The position numbers and the translations under genes were made by a program. From positions 186,001 to 250,000 of the forward strand of contig JAKOQB010000005.1 in NCBI GenBank assembly GCA_029778535.1: DNA of 64,000 nt, given 5' to 3'. The notes below the pieces were generated by a model. That model was not told where the DNA came from. It searched no databases and saw only the letters and a list, made by a program, of their open reading frames with translations. Below, piece after piece: positions 1-8,270 of this stretch. Within the stretch, counting starts at the first letter, position 1, and each line of letters begins with the position of its first letter. Source of the stretch: Pseudomonadota bacterium. GTDB lineage: Bacteria; Pseudomonadota; Gammaproteobacteria; Burkholderiales; Burkholderiaceae_F.

Positions 1-1254
<1,254 letters not shown>

Positions 1255-1296
1255 ATCGACGTGGGCGCGCGCGATCGAATACGCTGCTCACCGGAT

Positions 1297-1373
1297 GGGC
1301 CGTTAGCTCAGTCGGTCAGAGCAGAGGACTCATAATCCTTTGGTCGTTGGTTCAAATCCAACACGGCCCACCA
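1297..1373 (+). tRNA. tRNA with CAU anticodon, probably tRNA-Ile2 (lysidine-modified)
   Basis: A full cloverleaf can be drawn. The acceptor GGGCCGT (1297–1303) pairs with ACGGCCC (1363–1369), followed by discriminator A and an encoded CCA (1371–1373). The D stem is GCTC/GAGC, the anticodon stem GAGGA/TCCTT has one G-U pair, and the TTCAAAT T-loop is standard. The anticodon is CAT at 1331–1333. CAU tRNAs can be elongator Met, initiator Met or Ile2. The anticodon and T arms resemble the ileX type more than elongator Met, so Ile2 is favoured, but the identity is an inference. Confidence 0.9.
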
Positions 1374-1503
1374 ACTCGTATGCATGAATCCTCACCGAGT
1401 CCCCTGAAGTCGGCTGCGGCGACTCGCAGAGGACTCGCTCGCGCCTCCGACTCATCGGCGCTCGCTCCTTTGGTCGTTGGTTCAAATCCAACACGGCCCA
1501 CCA
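1336..1503 (+). repeat. 38-bp perfect direct repeat of the tRNA 3' half, copies 130 bp apart
   Basis: Bases 1336–1373 (the 3' side of the tRNA from the anticodon stem through CCA) recur without mismatch at 1466–1503. The 92-bp segment between them is GC-rich and can fold: CGAGTCCCCTG pairs with CAGAGGACTCG around an inner AGTCG/CGACT stem. It also holds a second 11-base tRNA fragment, GCAGAGGACTC, at 1426–1436 matching 1321–1331. The second copy lacks the 5' half and cannot be a functional tRNA. The layout resembles attachment-site duplication at a tRNA 3' end, but no integrase or cargo is present. The helicase start codon lies 16 bases past the second copy. Confidence 0.9.
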
Positions 1504-1519
1504 CTGAACCGCTGAACAC

Positions 1520-2905
1520 TTGTCCGACTATCACGACTTCGACCATTTCGGCCTTGACCCGCTGATCGTCGCCGCGGTCAAGGAGATGGGCTACACCACG
1601 CCCACCCCGATCCAGAGCAAGGCGATTCCCGTCGTGCTCAAGGGGCGCGACGTGATGGGCGCGGCGCAGACGGGCACCGGCAAGACCGCGGGCTTCGCGC
1701 TGCCGATCATCCAGCGGCTGCTGCCGCAGGCGAACACCAGCATGTCGCCGGCGCGGCATCCGGTGCGCGCGCTGGTGCTGGCGCCGACGCGCGAACTGGC
1801 CGAGCAGGTCGCCGACAACTTCAAGAAATACATCAGCAAGACCGCGCTGCGTTGCGCGACCGTCTACGGCGGCGTCGACATGGATCCGCAGACGCAGGCG
1901 CTGCGGTCGGGGGTGGAGATCGTCGTGGCCACGCCGGGGCGCCTGCTCGACCACCTGCAGCAGAAGAACACGTCGCTCGCGCAGGTGCAGATCGTCGTGC
2001 TCGACGAGGCGGACCGGATGCTCGACATGGGCTTTCTGCCCGACATCTCGAGGATCCTCAACCTGCTGCCCAAAGAGCGGCAGAGCCTGATGTTCTCGGC
2101 GACTTTTTCCGAGGAGATCAAGAAGCTGGCCGCCAATTTCCTGCGCGATCCGCTGTTGCTCGAAGTCGCGCGCCGCAATGCGCCCGCCGAGCTGATCAAG
2201 CAGGAAGTCGTGCGCGTGCACGAGTCCGAGAAGACCGACGCGCTGCTGACGCTGCTGAAAACACGCGGCGCCGGCGGCGGTCGCATGACGCAGGTGCTGG
2301 TGTTCGTCAACGCCAAGATCGAATGCCGGCGCCTGGCGCGCCAGCTGCAGAAGGCGGGCGTGAACGCAGACGCGATCCACGGCGACAAGTCGCAGGACGA
2401 GCGCATGAAGGCGCTCGAGGCGTTCAAGAAGGGCGAAATCGAGGTGCTGGTCGCCACCGATGTGGCCGCGCGCGGGCTCGATATCGTCGAATTGCCCGCG
2501 GTGATCAACTACGACGTGCCGTTCAACGCCGAGGACTACGTCCACCGCATCGGCCGCACCGGCCGCGCCGGCGCCTCGGGCCTGGCGATCATGCTGATGA
2601 CCGGCGCCGACGAGCGCGGCGTGCAGGCGATCGAGAAGCTCACCAAGCAGAAGTTCGAAACGCAGACGGTGGCGGTCGAACGGCCGCGCGGTGAACGGCG
2701 CGATCGTCCGCCGCGGCGCGAGCGAGGCGAACGGCCGGCACGCGCACACGCGCCGTCACCCAAGCCGGTCGACGATTTCTTCACCAAGCCGTACGAGCCG
2801 GCCGCGGAATCCGGCGAGGCGCTGGCCGAAGAAGAGACCGCGCCGCGCGAACGCGGCAAGAAGGCCGCGCGCGTCGCCGCGCTGCTCGGCGGCAGCAAGC
2901 GCTGA
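1520..2905 (+). CDS. rhlE: DEAD-box ATP-dependent RNA helicase, RhlE family
   Basis: A 461-residue helicase with the full motif series: Q motif (GYTTPTPIQ), Walker A AQTGTGKT, PTRELAEQ, TPGRLLD, the DEAD box, SAT, then VATDVAARGLDI and HRIGRTGRAG in the second RecA domain. The last ~90 residues are Arg/Pro/Glu-rich and disordered, as in RhlE proteins that act in rRNA and mRNA remodelling. The start is uncertain. TTG at 1520 is the only reasonable initiator after an in-frame stop at 1505 that still keeps the FDHFGLDP segment preceding the Q motif. No clear Shine-Dalgarno sequence is visible, and the leader carries the duplicated tRNA fragment, so its 5' region may have been remodelled. Confidence 0.93.
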   Translation: MSDYHDFDHFGLDPLIVAAVKEMGYTTPTPIQSKAIPVVLKGRDVMGAAQTGTGKTAGFALPIIQRLLPQANTSMSPARHPVRALVLAPTRELAEQVADNFKKYISKTALRCATVYGGVDMDPQTQALRSGVEIVVATPGRLLDHLQQKNTSLAQVQIVVLDEADRMLDMGFLPDISRILNLLPKERQSLMFSATFSEEIKKLAANFLRDPLLLEVARRNAPAELIKQEVVRVHESEKTDALLTLLKTRGAGGGRMTQVLVFVNAKIECRRLARQLQKAGVNADAIHGDKSQDERMKALEAFKKGEIEVLVATDVAARGLDIVELPAVINYDVPFNAEDYVHRIGRTGRAGASGLAIMLMTGADERGVQAIEKLTKQKFETQTVAVERPRGERRDRPPRRERGERPARAHAPSPKPVDDFFTKPYEPAAESGEALAEEETAPRERGKKAARVAALLGGSKR

Positions 2906-2909
2906 GCGC

Positions 2910-2938
2910 GATCAGGCGCTCTTCGCCAGCGCCTGATC
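2910..2938. terminator. Bidirectional hairpin between convergent rhlE and metY
   Basis: GATCAGGCGCT (2910–2920) and AGCGCCTGATC (2928–2938) form a perfect 11-bp stem with a 7-base loop. It sits 4 bases after the rhlE stop and overlaps the metY stop. No U-tract follows on either side, so its role as a terminator is inferred from position and stability. Confidence 0.55.
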
Positions 2939-4207
2939 GAGATCCCACAGGATGTCGTCGATCGACTCGATGCCGATCGACAGCCGCACCATCTCGGGCA
3001 GCACGCCGGCGGCGCGCTGTTCTTCCTCGGAAAGCTGCCGGTGCGTGGTCGACGCCGGATGGATCACCAGCGACTTGGCGTCGCCGATGTTCGCCAGGTG
3101 CGACAGGAACTGCAGGCTGTCGATGAATCGTTCGCCCGCCGGCGCACCCCCCTTGATGCCGAACGTCATCACGCTCGACGCCCCCGGCACGCCGTCGACT
3201 GTGCGCAGGTACTTCTTGGCCAGCTCGTAGTACGGGCTCGACTTCAGCCCCGGCCAGTTGACCCACGCAACGCGCGGGTGCGCATCGAGGAACTCGGCCA
3301 CGCGGCGCGCGTTCTGAACGTGCCGCTCCATCCGCACGTGCAGCGTCTCCAGCCCCTGCAGCAGCAGCCAGGCGGAGATCGGCGAAAGCGACGAGCCGTG
3401 CACGCGCAGCACCTCGAAGCGCGCCTTCATCGTGAGCGCGAAGTCGCCGAAGGTTTCCCAGAACTTCACGCCGTGGTAACCCTTGCTCGGCAGCACCATG
3501 TCGGGAAACTTGCCGTTGCCCCAGTCGAACTTGCCGCGCTCGACCAGCACGCCGCCGATCGTGGTGCCGTGGCCGCCCATGTACTTGGTGGCGGAGTGCA
3601 CGACGATGTCGGCGTCGAAGTCGAACGGCCGGCACAGGTAGGGCGAAAGCATCGTGTTGTCGATCGCCAGCGGAATCTCGGCCTCGTGCGCGATCGCCGC
3701 GACGCGCTCGATGTCGAGCACGTTGATCTTCGGATTGCCGAGCGTCTCGCCGTAGACGAGCCGCGTGTTGGGTTTCAGCGCGCGGCGGAAGTTCTCGGGA
3801 TCGTCGGGATCGACGAAGGTCGTTTCGATTCCCATCTTCGGCAGCGTGACCGCGAGCTGCGAATAGGTGCCGCCGTACAGCAGGCTCGAGGCGACGATGT
3901 GCTGCCCCGGCTGCACGATCGCCAGGATCGCGGTCAGCTGCGCGGCCATGCCGCTCGCGGTCGCGAGCGCTGCGCGGCCGTTTTCCAGCGCCGCGACGCG
4001 CTCCTCGAACACCGCCACGGTCGGATTGCTGATGCGCGAATAGACGTTGCCGAACGTCTGCAGGTTGAACAGGCTCGCCGCGTGATCGGCCGAGTCGAAC
4101 ACGTAGCTCGTGGTCTGGTAGATCGGTTGCGCGCGGCTGCCGGTCACCGGGTCGGGCAGCTGGCCGGCGTGCAGGCACAGGGTTTCGATGCCGAAGGTTC
4201 GATCCAT
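2912..4207 (-). CDS. metY: O-acetylhomoserine aminocarboxypropyltransferase (sulfhydrylase)
   Basis: A 431-residue PLP enzyme of the Cys/Met metabolism family. It makes homocysteine from O-acetylhomoserine and sulfide in direct sulfhydrylation. The PLP lysine is K208 in SATKYMGGHG. The N-terminal pattern (TLCLHAG, PIYQTTSYVF, YSRISNPT) and the length fit MetY rather than the shorter cystathionine gamma-synthases. The ATG at 4207 lies one base from a heptad-repeat array, whose GGATCAC unit supplies the only GGA-type ribosome-binding sequence upstream. It follows the CoA-binding gene on the same strand. Related homoserine sulfhydrylases (MetZ) are the main alternative. Confidence 0.92.
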   Translation of the reverse strand: MDRTFGIETLCLHAGQLPDPVTGSRAQPIYQTTSYVFDSADHAASLFNLQTFGNVYSRISNPTVAVFEERVAALENGRAALATASGMAAQLTAILAIVQPGQHIVASSLLYGGTYSQLAVTLPKMGIETTFVDPDDPENFRRALKPNTRLVYGETLGNPKINVLDIERVAAIAHEAEIPLAIDNTMLSPYLCRPFDFDADIVVHSATKYMGGHGTTIGGVLVERGKFDWGNGKFPDMVLPSKGYHGVKFWETFGDFALTMKARFEVLRVHGSSLSPISAWLLLQGLETLHVRMERHVQNARRVAEFLDAHPRVAWVNWPGLKSSPYYELAKKYLRTVDGVPGASSVMTFGIKGGAPAGERFIDSLQFLSHLANIGDAKSLVIHPASTTHRQLSEEEQRAAGVLPEMVRLSIGIESIDDILWDLDQALAKSA

Positions 4208-4208
4208 C

Positions 4209-4288
4209 GTGATCCGTGATCCGTTGTCCGTGATCCGTTTCCCCGTGCCCTGCGATCAACGGATCACAGATCACGGATCACGGATCAC
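4209..4288. repeat. Inverted heptad-repeat array (unit GTGATCC)
   Basis: The left arm 4209–4239 reads GTGATCC, GTGATCC, GTTGTCC, GTGATCC, GTT. The right arm 4258–4288 is its inverted counterpart: AAC, GGATCAC, AGATCAC, GGATCAC, GGATCAC. The 31-base arms match at 28 positions across an 18-base loop, so the transcript could form a long hairpin. The array fills the space between the stop of the CoA-binding gene (its TAG shares base 4288) and the metY ATG. Similar arrays with other heptads occur at 13174–13316, 36005–36032 and 58696–58788. Confidence 0.95.
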
Positions 4289-4776
4289 TAATAGGGAAGT
4301 TGCCTTGGCCGCCTGCTCGACACGATCCGCGTGTTGACGCCGGCCCAGTTCAGCCCGCCGAAAAGCCGCCCGTGCTCGATCTTTACGCAGCGGTCCATCA
4401 CCACGTCCAGCCCCGCGCCGCGCGCCTTGGCCGCGGCGGCCTCGTTCACGACGCCAAGTTGCATCCACAGGCATCGGGCGCCGATCGCGATCGCATCGTT
4501 CGCCAGCGCGGGGATGTCCTGCGCCTTGCGAAAGCAGTCGACCAGGTCGATCGGCCCGGCCGCCTTCGCCGCGGTCTTCAGATCCGGATGGCAGCGCTGG
4601 CCGAGCACCTCCTGGTACTTCGGATTCACCGGGATCATCGTGTAGCCGTGCTCGAGCAGGTACTTGCCGACGAAGAAGCTCGGCCGGTGCCATTCGGCGC
4701 TGATGCCGACGACCGCGATGCGGCGACAGTCGTGCAGGATGCGGCGCAGCGTGGGGATGTCGGTGTCGTCGGCCAT
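4288..4776 (-). CDS. CoA-binding protein, YccU type
   Basis: A 162-residue single-domain Rossmann protein of the CoA_binding_2 family. The start MADDTDIPTLRRIL is followed by the dinucleotide or CoA-binding stretch IAVVGISAEWHRPSFFVGKYL and, later, VDCFRK. The family resembles the CoA-binding part of succinyl-CoA synthetase alpha; the cellular role is not established. The ATG at 4776 was chosen because homologues start here and because the longer open frame runs back through gluQ. It begins 8 bases after the gluQ stop, suggesting translational coupling. The last residues (RRPRQLPY) abut the heptad array. Confidence 0.85.
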   Translation of the reverse strand: MADDTDIPTLRRILHDCRRIAVVGISAEWHRPSFFVGKYLLEHGYTMIPVNPKYQEVLGQRCHPDLKTAAKAAGPIDLVDCFRKAQDIPALANDAIAIGARCLWMQLGVVNEAAAAKARGAGLDVVMDRCVKIEHGRLFGGLNWAGVNTRIVSSRRPRQLPY

Positions 4777-4784
4777 GTTGCGGC

Positions 4785-5693
4785 TCAGTTCGTTGCCGGC
4801 ACGATTGTAGAAGGCATCCCCCAGCGCGCGCGCCACAGCTCGATCGCGCGGGCGAAGAACGCCGCGCGCGAATCGGCGCCGATCCGCTCGAACCCCAGGT
4901 GCACCCACGCGCGCTCCAGTTCGCCCAGCGCGTCGGCACGGTCGAGGGCGACGGCGCCGGTCTGCTTCGACAGCTTCTCCCCCGCGGCGTTGGTGACGAC
5001 CGGCACGTGCAAATAGCGCGGCGTCGGCAAGCCGAGCGCGCGCTGCAGCCAGATCTGGCGCGGCGTGTTGTCGATCAGATCGGCGCCGCGCACCACGTCG
5101 GTGATGCCCTGTTCGGCGTCGTCCACGATCACCGCGAGCTGGTAGGCCCACAGCCCGTCGGCGCGCCGCACGACGAAATCGCCGACCTCGCGCTCGAGCT
5201 GCTGCGCGTAGCGCCCGCACGCGCGGTCGTCGAATGCGATCACCTGCGCCGGGACGCGCACGCGCAGCGCGCGCGCGGGCCGGCCGCGCGTGCCGGCGCG
5301 GCACGTGCCCGGGTAGACGCCCGCGGGCAGACCGGATTGCGCGGCAAGTTCCTCGATGTCGCGGCGCGAGCACGCGCAGCCGTAGGCCAGCCCGAGCGCC
5401 TGCAGCCGTGCCAGCGCCGCCTCGTACAGCGCGCCGCGCCGGCCTTGATTGACGATCGGCGCGTCGCTTTCCATGCCGAAGGCGGCCAGCGTTTCGACGA
5501 TCTCGCGCGCCGCGCCCGCTACTTCGCGCGGCGGATCGAGATCCTCGATTCGCACCAGCCAGATGCCGCCGTGCGCGCGCGCGTCGAGCCAACTCGCCAG
5601 CGCGGCGACCAGCGAGCCGGCGTGCAGCGCGCCGGTCGGCGAGGGCGCGAACCGCCCCCGGTACGCCGGGGGGCCGGCCGGGGCCTGGTTCAT
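4785..5693 (-). CDS. gluQ: Glutamyl-Q tRNA(Asp) synthetase
   Basis: A 302-residue stand-alone catalytic domain related to glutamyl-tRNA synthetase but lacking the anticodon-binding half. It attaches glutamate to queuosine at position 34 of tRNA-Asp. The class I signatures are visible: [15 protein letters not shown] (HIGH-like) near residue 13 and KLSKQTG (KMSKS-like) in the last third. Cysteines in YGCACSRRD and PGTCR are the expected zinc ligands of the family. It is first in a run of minus-strand genes and diverges from the GGDEF gene that starts 60 bases away. Confidence 0.93.
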   Translation of the reverse strand: MNQAPAGPPAYRGRFAPSPTGALHAGSLVAALASWLDARAHGGIWLVRIEDLDPPREVAGAAREIVETLAAFGMESDAPIVNQGRRGALYEAALARLQALGLAYGCACSRRDIEELAAQSGLPAGVYPGTCRAGTRGRPARALRVRVPAQVIAFDDRACGRYAQQLEREVGDFVVRRADGLWAYQLAVIVDDAEQGITDVVRGADLIDNTPRQIWLQRALGLPTPRYLHVPVVTNAAGEKLSKQTGAVALDRADALGELERAWVHLGFERIGADSRAAFFARAIELWRARWGMPSTIVPATN

Positions 5694-5755
5694 CGATCGG
5701 ACTCGTGTTCAGGCGCCATTGCCGCCACAATAGCGCCCGACTCCGCCGGCCGCCC

Positions 5756-8101
5756 GTGAGCTTCCGACCCGCCACCATCTTCCTGACGCTGCCGCCCGAG
5801 CCGAACGTCGCGGGCGAGCTGCTGCGCATGTCGATGGCGCTCGGCCGCCTGACGTGGATCGGCAATCTCGGGCTGGCATTGCTGCTGGTGATGGCAGTCT
5901 GGGGAACCCCGCTCGCGCTGGCGGGGCTCGCCTGGTGGATCGCGTTGGGCATCGCGCTGCTTGCGCGCGGTTTCTACTGCGCGCGCCAGGTCGCGCGCCG
6001 CGCATTGCCCGCGGACGCAGCGCACCGCAACTACGCGCTGTTCGCGGGGGTGGAAGGCGTGCTGTGGGCCGGCGGCTTGATCGCGCTGCCGGCGCCGACC
6101 CCGGTCGGCATGCTGCTGCAGTTCGGGCTGTCGGTGGCGGCGGTCGTCGGCTCGCTGCTGCCTTACGGCGCGGTGCCGCGCGCCTGGCTCGCCAACGTCA
6201 TTCCTCTCGGATTCGCGCAGCTGGCGGTGCTGCTGACGCGTGACCTGCCGATGGTGCTGCCGCTGGCTTTTGCGTGGGCGATCTGCATTTCGATCGCGGT
6301 GTTCGCGTCGCTGCGCATGCAGCGCGGCGTGGCCGACAACCTGCGGCTGCGCTTCCAGGCGCAGGAGGCCGCCACGCAGAAGGAATTGACGCTGGCCGAG
6401 CTGAACCACGGCCGCGACCAGCTGCGGCTGGCGCTGGAGGCGATCGACGCCGGCATCGCCGACACCAACGTTGCCACCGGCGAGCGTTTCTTCTCGGCCC
6501 GCTACGCGGAGATCCTCGGCTACACCGATCGCGCTGCCTTCATGCACGCGCACCGCTTCTCCGACGCATTGCACGACGATGACCGCGCGCGCGTGCTCGA
6601 GGCGCGCCGCCGCCACATCGAGGAGGGCGTGCCGTTTCGCGAGGAGTTCCGACTGCGCACCGCGCGCGGCGACTACGTGTGGGTGCAGGCGCGCGGCGAA
6701 TCGACGCGCGGCGCCGACGGCCGCGCCAGCCGCTTCGTGATGTCGATCGTCGACGTCACCGCGCGGCGCGAGGCGGAAACGCGGCTGATCGCGAGCGAGC
6801 GGCGCTACCGCGCGCTGGTCGAGGCGTCGCCGTCGCTGATCTGGATGTGCGACCACGACGGCAAGCTGACCTTCGTGTCCACCCGCGGCAGCCGCGGCCT
6901 GTACGGCTACGAGCCGCGCCACATGCTGGGCCGGCACGTGACGGCGTTCAACGCGCCAGAGTTCGGCCGGCGCGAGTTCCTGCGCCGCTTCCTGCCCGTC
7001 TACCACGGCCAGCCTGTGTACGACATCGAGGCCACGCACCTGTCGCGCACCGGCAAGGCGATCCACGTGACGGTCAGCGCGCTGCCGACGCTGGACGCCA
7101 ACGGCAAGGTCGAATCGGTGCTCGGCATCTGCACCGACATCACCGCGCTGAAAGGGCGCGAACGCGAACTCAGGGTCGCGCTGCGCAACCAGCAGGTGAT
7201 CTTCGACGCGGCCGGCGAAGGCATCGCGTTCGTCCGCGACGGCGCGATCGAAAGCGCCAACGGCGCGCTCGCCAAGATGCTCGGCGTCACGCGCGAGTGG
7301 CTGATCGGGCGCCAGGTACGCGAGATTCTCAGCCGTCCCGGCGACTGGGACGACATCCGCCGCGTCACGCACGCCGCCGGCCAGCAGGGCGAGGCGGCCA
7401 ACCACGAGGTGATGATGCGTGCGCCCGACGCTGCGACCGGCGGCCGCAGCGTGTGGTGCCAGCTCACCTCGCGCACCGTGGGCGACGAGGGCGAGGCCGA
7501 GGCGGCCAAGATGATCCTCGTGCTGACCGACATCACGACGCTGAAGCGGCGCGAGGAACTGGCGTGGCACCAGGCCAACCACGACGAGCTGACCGGGTTG
7601 CCGAACCGGCGCCTGCTGGTCGAAAACGCGCGGCGGCTGCTGTCGGTGGCGATGCGTCGCAAGCGGCTGGCGGCGCTGATGCTGCTCGATCTGGACGGCT
7701 TCAAGGAGGTCAACGACGTGTTCGGCCACGCGCACGGCGACACGCTGTTGCGTCGGGTCGCGCTGCGACTGTCGAGCGTGCTGCGCGAATACGACCTGGT
7801 CGCGCGCACCGGCGGCGACGAGTTCGTCGTGCTGCTGCCGGAAATCGACGAGCCGCAGGTCGCCAGTCACGTTGCGGAGAAGCTGATCGCTGCCGCCGCC
7901 GACAACATCGAGGACACCGGGCGCTCGGTGCGCATCCGCGCCAGCGTCGGCATCGCGCTGTTTCCGGCCGACGGGCAGGACTTCGACAGCCTGATGGTCC
8001 GCGCCGACGCCGCGATGTACGCGGCCAAGGCGGCCGGCAAGAACCAGTACCGCCTCGCTTCCCCGCCGGCCGAGCCGGACGCCGCCACCGCGCTGCATTG
8101 A
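5756..8101 (+). CDS. Membrane PAS-GGDEF diguanylate cyclase
   Basis: A 781-residue sensor predicted to make c-di-GMP. The N-terminal ~200 residues hold about six hydrophobic helices. Three PAS-like domains follow (beginning near RLALEAIDAGIAD, RYRALVEASPSLIW and QVIFDAAGEGIAF), then a GGDEF domain opening with DELTGLPNRRLL. The active-site GGDEF is intact at residues 686–690, and an inhibitory I-site RxxD (REYD, 677–680) lies five residues before it, so product feedback is expected. The start is taken as GTG at 5756; an upstream in-frame GTG at 5705 and ATG at 5829 are alternatives. The next gene has the same architecture. The 169-base gap after it shows only GC-rich stem potential. Confidence 0.9.
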   Translation: MSFRPATIFLTLPPEPNVAGELLRMSMALGRLTWIGNLGLALLLVMAVWGTPLALAGLAWWIALGIALLARGFYCARQVARRALPADAAHRNYALFAGVEGVLWAGGLIALPAPTPVGMLLQFGLSVAAVVGSLLPYGAVPRAWLANVIPLGFAQLAVLLTRDLPMVLPLAFAWAICISIAVFASLRMQRGVADNLRLRFQAQEAATQKELTLAELNHGRDQLRLALEAIDAGIADTNVATGERFFSARYAEILGYTDRAAFMHAHRFSDALHDDDRARVLEARRRHIEEGVPFREEFRLRTARGDYVWVQARGESTRGADGRASRFVMSIVDVTARREAETRLIASERRYRALVEASPSLIWMCDHDGKLTFVSTRGSRGLYGYEPRHMLGRHVTAFNAPEFGRREFLRRFLPVYHGQPVYDIEATHLSRTGKAIHVTVSALPTLDANGKVESVLGICTDITALKGRERELRVALRNQQVIFDAAGEGIAFVRDGAIESANGALAKMLGVTREWLIGRQVREILSRPGDWDDIRRVTHAAGQQGEAANHEVMMRAPDAATGGRSVWCQLTSRTVGDEGEAEAAKMILVLTDITTLKRREELAWHQANHDELTGLPNRRLLVENARRLLSVAMRRKRLAALMLLDLDGFKEVNDVFGHAHGDTLLRRVALRLSSVLREYDLVARTGGDEFVVLLPEIDEPQVASHVAEKLIAAAADNIEDTGRSVRIRASVGIALFPADGQDFDSLMVRADAAMYAAKAAGKNQYRLASPPAEPDAATALH

Positions 8102-8270
8102 AACAGCGGCCGCGCGCCTTGCCCGCGCGCGGGGCGACAAGTACGATCCGTCGCAGTTTCGGGGAGCGGGGCCACAAGATCATGGGGGACGTGCGCGCAG
8201 CTGAACCCGGCCGGCGGCCGCGCGGCATCCTTTTCGCCGACGGACCGCCCCTGCCGCGGAGCCGACGCAG

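Noticed and set aside
1374-1465. The 92-bp insert considered as a complete integrative element
   Set aside because: It is too short to encode an integrase; at best it is a scar or a non-autonomous element.
1352-2749. Minus-strand frame whose C-terminal end contains VGFEPTT
   Set aside because: That peptide is the well-known artefact of translating the complement of a tRNA 3' end; the rest is antisense to the helicase.
4209-4288. Heptad arrays considered as CRISPR arrays
   Set aside because: Units are 7 bp, contiguous and without spacers, and no cas genes are present.
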